In this document: one piece after another, positions 51,425-59,736 of the stretch
How positions within the stretch are numbered: position 1 is the stretch's first letter
How the letters are laid out: each line of letters starts with the position of its first letter
Assembly (NCBI GenBank): GCA_002482525.1
Contig: DLGC01000017.1
Location: 492 to 64,491, forward strand
Direction: 5' to 3'
Origin: Propionibacteriaceae bacterium UBA7704
GTDB taxonomy: Bacteria > Actinomycetota > Actinomycetes > Propionibacteriales > Propionibacteriaceae
Length of the DNA stretch: 64,000 nt
The notes under the pieces: generated by a model
What the model was told of the DNA's origin: nothing
Databases searched by the model: none
What the model saw: the letters and a program-made list of their open reading frames with translations, nothing else
Translations under genes and position numbers: made by a program

Positions 51425-51440
51425 TTCCCGGCGGCAAACC

Positions 51441-52610
51441 TCAGATCAGGCGCGCGGCGAGCACACCGTCGATCGACCTGATCTGATCCATCACGCTCGC
51501 CGAAACCTCGCCGTCGACATCGACCAGGGTGTAGGCCAGATCGCCGCGGGATTTGTTGAGCAGATCGGAGATATTCAAGTCGGCATCGGCCAGCAGAGTG
51601 GAAATCTGGCCAACCATGTTGGGCACATTGCTGTTGGCGATGGCGACTCGCTGGGTGCCCTCGGTGCGGGCGAGCTCAGCGTCGGGGAAGTTCACCGAGT
51701 TCTTGATGGTGCCATTCTCCAGATAGTCCTTGATCTCCTCAGCCGCCATATAGGCGCAGTTCTCTTCGGCCTCGTTGGTGGAGGCGCCCAGGTGCGGCAA
51801 GGTCACCACATTGTCGTGCTTGTTCAACTCCGGGCTGGGGAAGTCGCAGACGTAGCCACGCAGGCGTCCGTCCTCGAGTGCCGCCACGACCGCCGACACG
51901 TCGACGATCGGGCCACGGGCGAAGTTGATCAAGACCGCAGACTTGCGCATCACGCTGAGCTGTTCGGCACCGATCAGGCCGCGGGTGCCGTCAACCAGCG
52001 GCACATGCACCGTCACGATGTCGGCCCGCTTCAAAATGGCCTCCAGGTTGGTGACCCGCTCGACCTTGGAAGAGAGGTTCCAGGCGTGCTCCACGGTGAT
52101 CGCCGGGTCATAGCCCATCACGCGCATCCCCAACCCGACTGCGGCATTGGCCACCTCGACGCCGATGGCGCCCAGGCCGACGACAGCGAGCGTGCGTCCG
52201 GGGAGTTCGAAGCCGACGAAGTGCTTCTTGCCGGCCTCCACAGCCTTGTTCATCTCTTCGGCGCTGCCGTCGAGCCGATGGGCGAAAGCGGCGGCCGGAA
52301 TGATGTTGCGCGCTGCCAGGAAGATTGCAGCGACCACCAACTCCTTGACGGCGTTGGCGTTGGCGCCGGGGGTGTTGAACACCGGAATGCCCTTGGCGGA
52401 GTAGTCCGCGATCGGAATGTTGTTGGTGCCGGCACCGGCGCGACCGACCGCCAGCACGGAGTCCGGGATCTCCACGTCGTGCAGATTCGCCGACCGCAGC
52501 AGGATCGCGTCCGGGTTGTCCACGTCATTACCGATGACGTAATCAGCCTCGGGGAGACGATTCAGGCCGACCTTGCTGATCGCATTGAGTGTCTTGATAG
52601 TGAAAGTCAT
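51441..52610 (-). CDS. serA: D-3-phosphoglycerate dehydrogenase (short type, ACT domain)
   Basis: First step of serine synthesis. 389 residues: NAD-binding VVGLGAIGVEVAN near 142-154, catalytic Arg in INFARGPIVD, Glu in the SPELNKHDNV region and His in TLPHLGAST. The C-terminal 75 residues are an ACT domain (NMVGQISTLLADADLNISDLLN, split at the GQI loop), the likely serine sensor. It lacks the long intervening domain of the mycobacterial 530-residue form. Follows serC by eight bases. Confidence 0.95.
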   Translation of the reverse strand: MTFTIKTLNAISKVGLNRLPEADYVIGNDVDNPDAILLRSANLHDVEIPDSVLAVGRAGAGTNNIPIADYSAKGIPVFNTPGANANAVKELVVAAIFLAARNIIPAAAFAHRLDGSAEEMNKAVEAGKKHFVGFELPGRTLAVVGLGAIGVEVANAAVGLGMRVMGYDPAITVEHAWNLSSKVERVTNLEAILKRADIVTVHVPLVDGTRGLIGAEQLSVMRKSAVLINFARGPIVDVSAVVAALEDGRLRGYVCDFPSPELNKHDNVVTLPHLGASTNEAEENCAYMAAEEIKDYLENGTIKNSVNFPDAELARTEGTQRVAIANSNVPNMVGQISTLLADADLNISDLLNKSRGDLAYTLVDVDGEVSASVMDQIRSIDGVLAARLI

Positions 52611-52618
52611 GGTGTTCC

Positions 52619-53701
52619 TCAGCCGTTCCGGGTTTCAAAGTCGGTCATGAAGTCGATGAGCGCCTGGACACCTTCCAGGGGCATCGCGTTGTAGATGCTG
52701 GCACGCATGCCGCCCACCGAGCGGTGTCCACCCAGGTTGGTGAGGCCAGCCGCAGTGGCCTGTTCGACGAATGCCTTGTCGAGATCCGGATTCGCCTGCA
52801 GGAAAGGTACGTTCATCCACGAACGGGAGTCCAACGCCACCGGATTGCGGTAGTAGTCGCTGGCGTCGAGGTAGCCATACAGCGCGGAGGCCTTGGCCTG
52901 GTTACGTTCGGCCATCGCGCTCAAACCGCCGAGGTCCTTCACCCACTTCAGGATCAGACCCAGCAGGTAGATACCAAAGGTCGGGGGAGTGTTCAGCATG
53001 GAATCGGCCTCGGCCATCGCTTGGTAGTTCCAGATCGACGGGGTACCCGGTCGGGCGTGACCGAGCAGGTCCTCACGGACGATCACGACACACAGCCCCG
53101 AGGGTCCCATGTTCTTCTGTGCCCCGGCGTAGATGAGCCCGTAGCGGCTGACGTCAATGGGCCGGGACAGGATCGTCGAGCTCATGTCGGCGACCAGCGG
53201 GACATCGCCGGTCTGCGGGACATAGCTGAACTCGACGCCTCCGATGGTCTCATTGGGCGTGTAATGCACATAGGCCGCGTCGGAGTCGATGGTGAAGCCG
53301 TCTGCGGCCGGAGTATCGGTGTAGTTGGACTCCGCGCGATCCGCGACCACGGTCACGTCGAGCTGTTGGGCCTGGGCAGCCTTGATCGCCTTGGTCGACC
53401 ACTGGCCGGTCTTGAAGAAGTCCACCTTCGCACCGGGCGCGGTGAGGTTGAGCGGGATCGCGTCGAACTGGCCGGTGGCCCCGCCCTGCAGGAACAGCAC
53501 GCGGTAGCCCTCGGGGATGTTCATCACCTGACGCAGCAGCGCCTCGGTCTCGGCGGCGCAGGCCACAAACCCCTTGCTGCGGTGTGAGACCTCCAGCACG
53601 GACATGCCGGAACTCTGCCAGTCGGTGAGCTCGGACTGAGCGACGTTGAGGGCGTCGATGGGCAGCATGGCAGGACCGGCAGAAAAGTTGTATACGCGCA
53701 T
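52619..53701 (-). CDS. serC: Phosphoserine aminotransferase
   Basis: PLP enzyme converting 3-phosphohydroxypyruvate to phosphoserine. 360 residues, E. coli-type: NFSAGPAMLP at the N-terminus, VLFLQGGATGQF, PLVADMSSTILSRP, PLP lysine K196 in YAGAQKNMGPSG, and HRSVGGMRASIYNAM at the end. ATG 53701 fits the family and a promoter that puts the transcript start at the codon; an in-frame ATG at 53710 overlaps the -10 box and is less likely. It makes the phosphoserine that ThrH could use. Confidence 0.95.
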   Translation of the reverse strand: MRVYNFSAGPAMLPIDALNVAQSELTDWQSSGMSVLEVSHRSKGFVACAAETEALLRQVMNIPEGYRVLFLQGGATGQFDAIPLNLTAPGAKVDFFKTGQWSTKAIKAAQAQQLDVTVVADRAESNYTDTPAADGFTIDSDAAYVHYTPNETIGGVEFSYVPQTGDVPLVADMSSTILSRPIDVSRYGLIYAGAQKNMGPSGLCVVIVREDLLGHARPGTPSIWNYQAMAEADSMLNTPPTFGIYLLGLILKWVKDLGGLSAMAERNQAKASALYGYLDASDYYRNPVALDSRSWMNVPFLQANPDLDKAFVEQATAAGLTNLGGHRSVGGMRASIYNAMPLEGVQALIDFMTDFETRNG

Positions 53702-53708
53702 AGCGCGC

Positions 53709-53737
53709 ATTGTTTCAGGTTCGTGACACCCTGTGAC
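53709..53737 (-). promoter_or_regulatory. Promoter of serC-serA (leaderless)
   Basis: Minus strand: -35 GTCACA (53737-53732), 17-base spacer, -10 AACAAT (53714-53709), then seven bases to the ATG at 53701. Four of six bases match the consensus in each box. No Shine-Dalgarno precedes the ATG. Confidence 0.5.
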
Positions 53738-53778
53738 CACACGCACCGCGTATTGGACGCGGTTGTGGACCCTGATCC

Positions 53779-54018
53779 TCAGATGCTGGGCAGGCTGCGG
53801 CGTTCCAGCCGCGCCAGTGCGCGCTGCGTCGGGGTTGCCAGCGGTTGTTGCTGCTCGGCAGCGATCCGGCGGGCGTGCGCATCCTCGCGATCTCGTTGCA
53901 CCGTGACGGCGAATTGATACAGATTCACGGCAGCCTCTCGCCAATGGGGTCCCTCGGGTGAGTTCCAGTGTGAAGTGGCGCGATTGGTCAGGGCGATTCC
54001 GCGTGCAGTTTTCCCCAC
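53779..54018 (-). CDS. Hypothetical small protein upstream of serC
   Basis: 79 residues from GTG 54018; no family recognised. The second half is strongly charged and Gln-rich (AVTVQRDREDAHARR, then AEQQQPLATPTQRAL), suggesting helices. Third-position GC is lower than in neighbouring genes, so it may be non-coding. It is the only reasonable frame in the 403-base gap between serC and the response regulator; the rest of that gap holds only the serC promoter. Confidence 0.4.
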   Translation of the reverse strand: MGKTARGIALTNRATSHWNSPEGPHWREAAVNLYQFAVTVQRDREDAHARRIAAEQQQPLATPTQRALARLERRSLPSI

Positions 54019-54104
54019 CCTCGGGGTGCAGGAAACGCAGTCGAAGTCCCCTCCCCTGACTGAAAGGGATGGAAAGATGGAGTCATATTTCTGTCAGGAG
54101 GCCC

Positions 54105-54773
54105 ATGTCGTCAACAACGCCATCAGGATCGGTACCTGCCACCCCCCGGAGAGTGCTGGTGGTCGAGGACGAGCCATTGATCCGTTCGCTGACTGTGTCG
54201 CTGTTACAGAACGCGGGATTCGACGCCCTGGGGGTCGGCAACGCCACGGAGGGCATCCAAGGACTGAAGGACTTCGACCCAGATGCCCTGCTTGTCGATT
54301 TGGATCTTGGTGAGGGTCCCGGCGGAGCCGAAGTGCTGGCCTATGCCGATCGGGATGCGCCCTGGGTTGCCCTGGTGGTGTTGACCAATGCCCCGTCCCC
54401 GGAAGTCGCCGGTGTCGACGTGCGACTGATCCCTTCGCGCGCGGCCTATGTGAACAAGCGCTCGTTGGCCGACGCGAGTCTGCTGCTGGACACCTTGGAG
54501 GGCGTCCTTCGCGATCAGGAGCCCCGGCGCGACGATTCCATGGACGCCGGCCCATTGAGCGTGCTCAGCCGAGACCAGCTGGAGGTGCTGCGTCTGATCG
54601 CTGCGGGATTGTCGAATGCCGAAATCGCTGCCCGCCGCGGCACGTCCAGTCACGGTGTTGAGCAGATCGTGCAGCGTCTGATCCAACGGCTGCAGGTCAA
54701 AAAGGGATCGAACATCAATCCTCGGGTGCAGCTGGCGAAGCTCTACTACGCCCACGGCCCGACCCCGACGTGA
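54105..54773 (+). CDS. Response regulator, receiver plus LuxR-type HTH
   Basis: 222 residues. The receiver domain (about 16-130) has the acidic pair E21-D22, phosphoacceptor D65 (LLVDLDLG), T94 and K118, so all catalytic residues are present. The C-terminal LuxR/NarL HTH (about 158-212) reads LSRDQLEVLRLIAAGLSNAEIA, split as RDQLEVLRLIAAG and LSNAEIAARRG, which is canonical. ATG 54105 has AGGAGG three bases upstream, a tight spacing; the upstream in-frame ATG 54069 is an alternative. Its stop overlaps the kinase start (GTGA), forming a two-component operon. Confidence 0.85.
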   Translation: MSSTTPSGSVPATPRRVLVVEDEPLIRSLTVSLLQNAGFDALGVGNATEGIQGLKDFDPDALLVDLDLGEGPGGAEVLAYADRDAPWVALVVLTNAPSPEVAGVDVRLIPSRAAYVNKRSLADASLLLDTLEGVLRDQEPRRDDSMDAGPLSVLSRDQLEVLRLIAAGLSNAEIAARRGTSSHGVEQIVQRLIQRLQVKKGSNINPRVQLAKLYYAHGPTPT

Positions 54774-56626
54774 TCAATCCGCTCGATCGGCTCGGACCAC
54801 GAGCACTGCTGAGCACACTGCGTTCACCCTTCTGGGCACAACCGGTGGGCTGGGCTGCGTTGCTGGTTCCAACACCGTGGTTCCTCATCTCCCAGATGTA
54901 TTACGTCATCGGCTCCGGTGCGGATGCGCTGTGGGCGTTCCAGGTCGCCGTCACCGCCCAGCTGGCGATGCTGGCCACCTTGACGGTGCTGATCTGGGTG
55001 CTCCTCCCCGTTATCAGACGGGTCTTCTCCGACGGTGCCGCACGCACCTGGCAACTGATCTTCTTCGCCGTCGGCGGCTCGGTGAGCGCTGCTGTGGTGG
55101 TCGTGGGCACGCCGTCTGATGAAACGTTGTGGGTGCGCTGGGCCTGGGCATCGCTGGCGTGGTCCTTGAGCGTGTTGATTTGGGTCGCCTCTGCCGCGAT
55201 CCTCGTGGATTGGTCTCGGCAGGTGCGGGCGCAGCGGCGCCAGTTGCAGATCGAATATGAACGTCAACTCCTCACCCGAACTGAAGAAACTCGTGCCTTG
55301 ATTGAGGCCGACCGCAAGCTCACCGAGGTACGAGCCAACACTCACGCTGCCGTCTTCGACATTCGTGGCCGGTTGCACTCGGGGATGACGGTGGAAGAAC
55401 TGTCCGAGACCGTCATCGTCATTGAAAACGTGGTCGCGTCCAAGGTGCGGCCCACCAGCCATGATCTGGCAGCGATGCCCGCCGAACCGGCGCCACTGTC
55501 GGTGGATCCGCTGTGGCAGGGCTGGCGAGAGGTGCTGCCTTCGCTCATCCGGAGTTGGCCGCTGGCTCGGCCCTTCCAGCCGATGCTGGTGGTCTCACTG
55601 AGTCTGCCCATCGTATTCACCGCGGAGTTGGCTCCGCCTCCGCATCGCTTCGACCCCGGCAGCCTGTGGGCGTTCGGCAGCTTGGCCGTGCACCTGCTGT
55701 TGCTGGCATTCGCGGAGAAGGTGCTGGCGCCCCGGCTACGAAACATCGAACCCCGCTCAGCGGTCGCCGTAGTCTTCGGGGTCTATCTGGTGACCTATTT
55801 GGTGGGTCTGACGGCTTTGATGCTGAGTACGGGTGTGGGCTGGCGGGAGCCGTTGGAGGCGTTCTTGATGCCACCGCTGCTGGCCATGGTGAGTGGTTGG
55901 GCGGCGGCTTTTGCGATGATCCGCAACGAGGAGAGCGCGGCTGCACGCAATCTGATCCTGCGCACGAATTGGGAACTGCGGCGCACCCGGCAGCGACTGT
56001 GGGCGCAGCGACGCCGACTGGCGACGGCCCTGCACGGACGGGTGCAAGCGAATCTGACTGCTGCCGCCCTGATGCTGGGGGCCGCTCGTGATCGCATGCT
56101 GTCGGGCACCCCGGTCGATGACGATGTGATCATGCGGGTTCGCGAGACCTTGTCGTTGGCCGATCTGATCGATCAAACGGCGAGCCACCCGCCGGCGGAG
56201 CGGCTGGCGACCGTGACCTCGGTGTGGGAAGGGGTTCTGGATGTGTCGTTGGACCTGCGCCCGGGCGCAAACGCGTTGCTGCGGGGCAGCCGAGATCTTT
56301 GTGATGCCTGCGTCGAGGTGCTGCGCGAGATCCTGCTGAACGCCGTGCGCCACAGCGGCGCCCAGCAGGCCGACGTCGTGGTCGGCGCAGACGATGGCCG
56401 GCTGCTCTGCCTGCGGGTTCATGAGCATCATCCGCATCGCTCACCGCTGGGCGCCATCGGCGGACCCGGTCTGGGACGATCTCTGATCGACTCGCTGGCG
56501 CTGGATTGGGCCGAGGCCGACACCGCCGCCGGTCGAGTGACGGTAGCGCTGTTCGCCAGCGGCTCGGGGGAATTCTCGGCTGCCGATGCCCGCTCACAGT
56601 TGTTCGAGGTGACCAGTCTGCACTGA
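54770..56626 (+). CDS. Membrane histidine-kinase-like protein with degenerate catalytic motifs
   Basis: 618 residues. Four helices (about 25-145), a coiled-coil linker (about 148-190), a middle soluble segment, four more helices (about 268-392), then HisKA_3-like and ATPase regions. The candidate phospho-histidine is H422 in TALHGRVQANL; NarL-type kinases usually have an acidic residue after this His, here glycine. The ATPase domain keeps the N-box N524 (LLNAVRHSG) and the G-box G565-P-G-L-G569, but the DxGxG box between them is replaced by HEHHPHRSPLG. It may be a weak kinase, a phosphatase or a non-catalytic partner of the response regulator. Confidence 0.75.
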   Translation: MINPLDRLGPRALLSTLRSPFWAQPVGWAALLVPTPWFLISQMYYVIGSGADALWAFQVAVTAQLAMLATLTVLIWVLLPVIRRVFSDGAARTWQLIFFAVGGSVSAAVVVVGTPSDETLWVRWAWASLAWSLSVLIWVASAAILVDWSRQVRAQRRQLQIEYERQLLTRTEETRALIEADRKLTEVRANTHAAVFDIRGRLHSGMTVEELSETVIVIENVVASKVRPTSHDLAAMPAEPAPLSVDPLWQGWREVLPSLIRSWPLARPFQPMLVVSLSLPIVFTAELAPPPHRFDPGSLWAFGSLAVHLLLLAFAEKVLAPRLRNIEPRSAVAVVFGVYLVTYLVGLTALMLSTGVGWREPLEAFLMPPLLAMVSGWAAAFAMIRNEESAAARNLILRTNWELRRTRQRLWAQRRRLATALHGRVQANLTAAALMLGAARDRMLSGTPVDDDVIMRVRETLSLADLIDQTASHPPAERLATVTSVWEGVLDVSLDLRPGANALLRGSRDLCDACVEVLREILLNAVRHSGAQQADVVVGADDGRLLCLRVHEHHPHRSPLGAIGGPGLGRSLIDSLALDWAEADTAAGRVTVALFASGSGEFSAADARSQLFEVTSLH

Positions 56627-56647
56627 GCCTGCTGGCACAATGAACCG

Positions 56648-57010
56648 GTGAGCGATGTCGAAGCCGCAGGGCTGCCTGCACTGAAGGTGAATTCCGACGG
56701 GCTGATGCCCGCAGTGGTTCAAGATGCCGACAGCGGCGAGGTTCTGATGCTGGCTTGGATGGACCGCGAGGCCCTGCAGCGCACGCTGCGAACTCGACGG
56801 GGCACCTATTGGTCCCGCAGCCGCCAGGAGTATTGGGTCAAAGGCGAGACCAGCGGCCATGTGCAATGGGTGCGTGAAGTGCGTTTGGACTGTGATGCCG
56901 ACACTGTCCTGGTGAAGGTGGACCAGACCGGTCCGGCTTGCCACCTGGGCACCCGATCGTGTTTCGATACCACGGTGCTTCTCAGCGATGACAGCGCCGA
57001 GGGGGAGTGA
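56648..57010 (+). CDS. hisI: Phosphoribosyl-AMP cyclohydrolase
   Basis: Third step of histidine synthesis. 120 residues: MLAWMDREAL, TYWSRSRQEYWVKGETSGH and the zinc-ligand DCDAD and CHLGTRSCF cysteines/aspartates are all present. Only the HisI domain is encoded; HisE is separate. A possible -10 CACAAT (56636-56641) six bases before GTG 56648 suggests leaderless expression. The stop overlaps the trpE ATG (TGATG). Confidence 0.95.
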   Translation: MSDVEAAGLPALKVNSDGLMPAVVQDADSGEVLMLAWMDREALQRTLRTRRGTYWSRSRQEYWVKGETSGHVQWVREVRLDCDADTVLVKVDQTGPACHLGTRSCFDTTVLLSDDSAEGE

Positions 57011-58518
57011 TGGCGATCCGCATCCTGCCGGAGCTCTCGGACTTCCTCCTCGCTGGTTCGCAGCGTCGGGTGGTGAGCGTGCACACGACGGTCATGGCCG
57101 ACGATCTGACGGCGGTGAGTGTGTACGACCGTCTGTGCGCCGACCGTCCCAACACCTTCCTGCTGGAATCCGCCGACGCGGGAACCTGGTCGCGCTACTC
57201 CTTCATCGGAGTCAACGCGGCCGCTACCTTGACCGAGGAGAATGGTCGCGCGGTGTGGCATTGGGCTGGACGGCCCATCAGCGGTCTGCCCTCCGACATC
57301 GATCCATTGCTCGCGCTCGCCCGGACCATCGAAATGCTCCACACCCCGCGGGATCCTGACCTGCCGCCGCTGGTGTCGGGCATGGTCGGGTATCTCGGCT
57401 ACGACGTGGTGCGCCGCTTGGAGGTGCTTCCCGATTCCAATCCCGATGATCTGGAACTGCCGGAACTGGTGATGATGCTGGTCACCGACATGGCTGTCCT
57501 CGACCATCGCACCGGGCAGGTGTGGTTGATCGCCAATGCGATCAACTTCGACGACTCGGCGGCAGGCATCGCACAGGCTCATGCTGACGCCTGTGACCGG
57601 ATCGAAGCGATGCTCGCCGACCTGCGTGCACCCAAGCCGGCGTTGCTGGCCGCTGATGACCCACACCTGACGACCGCTGCGGTGCGGCGTCAGCGCAGCT
57701 CAGAGCAGTACCAGGCCGCAGTGAGCGCCGCGGTCGAGGAGATCAAGGCTGGTGAAGCCTTTCAGATCGTGCCCAGTCAGCGTTTCGAGGTGGACTGCAC
57801 CGCCGATCCGCTGGATGTCTACCGGGTGTTGCGCCGCAATAATCCGAGTCCCTATCTCTACCTGCTGCGACTTCAGGGCTTTGCCGTCGTCGGCGCCAGT
57901 CCGGAAGCACTGGTGAGCGTCTCCGCGGGACACGCAACCACTCACCCGATTGCCGGGACCCGACCGCGGGGACGCGACGCGGCCAGCGATGCGGTCTTGG
58001 AGGCTGAGTTGCTGGCTGATCCGAAGGAAGCCGCCGAGCATCTGATGCTGGTCGATCTCGGACGCAACGATCTGGGCCGGGTCTGCCGACCGGGCACCGT
58101 CTCGGTGGTGGAGTTCATGAAAGTTCGGCATTACAGCAAGGTGATGCACTTGGAGGCTGCGGTGACCGGCGAACTCGCCGATGATCAGACCGCTTTGAGT
58201 GCAACGCTGAGTTGTTTCCCCGCGGGCACCCTCACTGGTGCGCCGAAAGTGCGTGCCATGGAGATCATCGATGAGTTGGAGGTCTCGCGCCGCGGCCTCT
58301 ACGGCGGAGTGGTGGGCTACTTCGACTTCGCCGGGGACTCCGATACCGCCATCGCCATTCGCACGGCGGTGATCCGCGACGGCGTCGCCTTCGTACAGGC
58401 TGGTGCTGGTGTCGTGGCTGATTCGCGTCCCGACGCAGAGGATCTGGAATCACAGAACAAGGCGGCTGCTGTGTTGGGAGCAGTCCTTGAAGCCAACCGG
58501 TTGACACGTCTGGACTGA
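57010..58518 (+). CDS. trpE: Anthranilate synthase component I
   Basis: Converts chorismate to anthranilate with ammonia or TrpG. 502 residues. The feedback-binding LLES is near the N-terminus; the chorismate core has GEAFQIVPSQRF, NPSPYLYLLR, THPIAGTRPRG, LVDLGRNDLGRV, and PAGTLTGAPKVRAMEIIDELE, whose last part is split GAPKVRAMEII here. No trpG lies nearby. ATG 57010 overlaps the hisI stop; GTG 57007 is an alternative. No tryptophan-rich leader peptide or attenuator is seen. Confidence 0.96.
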   Translation: MAIRILPELSDFLLAGSQRRVVSVHTTVMADDLTAVSVYDRLCADRPNTFLLESADAGTWSRYSFIGVNAAATLTEENGRAVWHWAGRPISGLPSDIDPLLALARTIEMLHTPRDPDLPPLVSGMVGYLGYDVVRRLEVLPDSNPDDLELPELVMMLVTDMAVLDHRTGQVWLIANAINFDDSAAGIAQAHADACDRIEAMLADLRAPKPALLAADDPHLTTAAVRRQRSSEQYQAAVSAAVEEIKAGEAFQIVPSQRFEVDCTADPLDVYRVLRRNNPSPYLYLLRLQGFAVVGASPEALVSVSAGHATTHPIAGTRPRGRDAASDAVLEAELLADPKEAAEHLMLVDLGRNDLGRVCRPGTVSVVEFMKVRHYSKVMHLEAAVTGELADDQTALSATLSCFPAGTLTGAPKVRAMEIIDELEVSRRGLYGGVVGYFDFAGDSDTAIAIRTAVIRDGVAFVQAGAGVVADSRPDAEDLESQNKAAAVLGAVLEANRLTRLD

Positions 58519-58638
58519 GTTCATCGTGGCTAGGTATTTCAGCAATCCGTCGATGCCTGCTCGAGTGAATTCCCTAGTGAGAACGTTGTTCGCGCGCTTG
58601 GTTCTTTAGGAAATCCTTGGTCTTCGGAGTGGCGAATT

Positions 58639-58926
58639 GTGGCAAAGAAGGCCAATATGGAGGCTCATTGGGGAACGTCGCAGGCTTCGGGGGCTGTAAT
58701 GATCGAAAGCGCTGAGCGCGCCGTGGTGAGGGCTGAACGCCCACACCATCGCGCGCCGATGGCCACCTTGGTGGCGCGCGTCATCGTGACTGTGTCCTTG
58801 TTGATGGGAGCCTTCTCGTTCCTGTTGGGACCCAACTGGCGAATGCTCTGGGGAGCCTTGGTATTGCTGGTGCTGGCCGGGCCCGCAAGCGCGGTGCTTC
58901 GACGATTGGGGTACGGTCAGTCCTGA
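58639..58926 (+). CDS. Small membrane protein between trpE and trpC
   Basis: 95 residues with two membrane helices (about 41-62 and 67-85) and a 40-residue hydrophilic, His/Arg-containing N-terminus. Actinobacteria often have a short membrane protein here (as Rv1610 or the Streptomyces gene between trpE and trpC), with no assigned role. GTG 58639; internal ATGs at residues 7 and 21 are possible starts. The 120 bases upstream are AT-richer than the surroundings and carry TAGGTA and TAGGAA boxes but no clear promoter. The TGA overlaps the trpC ATG. Confidence 0.65.
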   Translation: MAKKANMEAHWGTSQASGAVMIESAERAVVRAERPHHRAPMATLVARVIVTVSLLMGAFSFLLGPNWRMLWGALVLLVLAGPASAVLRRLGYGQS

Positions 58927-59705
58927 TGACTGTTCTCGACGAGATCATCGCCGGGGTGGTTGAGGATCTTGCCGAGCGGCAGTCCGTGCTTCCACTTTCC
59001 ACGGTGATGGAAACCGCTGATCGGATGCCGCCCGCACGCGACCCGCTGCCAAGCTTGCGCGCCGCCGGGCTGTCGGTGATTGCCGAGGTGAAGCGATCTA
59101 GCCCGAGCAAAGGCGATCTGGCCGACATTGCCGATCCCGCAGCGCTGGCACGCCACTACGAGGCAGGCGGTGCCGCAGTGATCTCGGTGTTGACCGAGGC
59201 GCGGCGCTTCCGCGGCAGCCTGGCCGACCTGCAGGCAGTCCGCGCGGCGGTAGACAGCCCGTTGTTGCGCAAGGACTTCGTGGTCACCGACTACCAGATT
59301 TGGGAAGCCCGTGCCGTGGGCGCCGACGTGGTGCTGCTGATCGTGGCTGCTCTTACCGATGTCGAGTTGGCAGCGCTGCTGGCGCTCTGCGCGAAGGTGG
59401 GTTTGACCGCGTTGGTCGAAGCCCACACTCCGGACGAGGTTCGCCGGGCGGTCGACGCCGGCGCGGCTCTGATCGGCGTCAATAACCGCGACCTGAAGAC
59501 ATTGGACGTGGATCTGAGTCATTTCGAGCAGATGGCGAATCTGATTGAGCCGGGCATCGTCAAGGTCGCTGAATCGGGGATCCTCTCGGTGGCGGACGCC
59601 GCCCGGATGCGTTCCTGTGGTGCCGACGCGATTCTGGTGGGGGAACTGCTGGTTCGTCACGGCGATCCGGCCCATGCGGTGGCCGAGCTACGGTCGCTGG
59701 CGTGA
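58926..59705 (+). CDS. trpC: Indole-3-glycerol-phosphate synthase
   Basis: Closes the indole ring from CdRP. 259 residues, TIM barrel: VIAEVKRSSPSKGDLA (catalytic Lys), VLTEARRFRGSL, LLRKDFVV, EAHTPDEV, IGVNNRDLKTL and VAESGI. Single-function, without the PRAI (TrpF) domain. ATG overlaps the preceding stop. Confidence 0.96.
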   Translation: MTVLDEIIAGVVEDLAERQSVLPLSTVMETADRMPPARDPLPSLRAAGLSVIAEVKRSSPSKGDLADIADPAALARHYEAGGAAVISVLTEARRFRGSLADLQAVRAAVDSPLLRKDFVVTDYQIWEARAVGADVVLLIVAALTDVELAALLALCAKVGLTALVEAHTPDEVRRAVDAGAALIGVNNRDLKTLDVDLSHFEQMANLIEPGIVKVAESGILSVADAARMRSCGADAILVGELLVRHGDPAHAVAELRSLA

Positions 59706-59736
59706 GTCGTGCTCCCGGATGTGAGTAAATGGGTCT

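Noticed and set aside
58519..58638. Possible trp leader peptide or attenuator after trpE
   Set aside because: The only short frame (GTG near 58527, 27 codons) has no tryptophan codons, and no terminator/antiterminator hairpin pair is visible.
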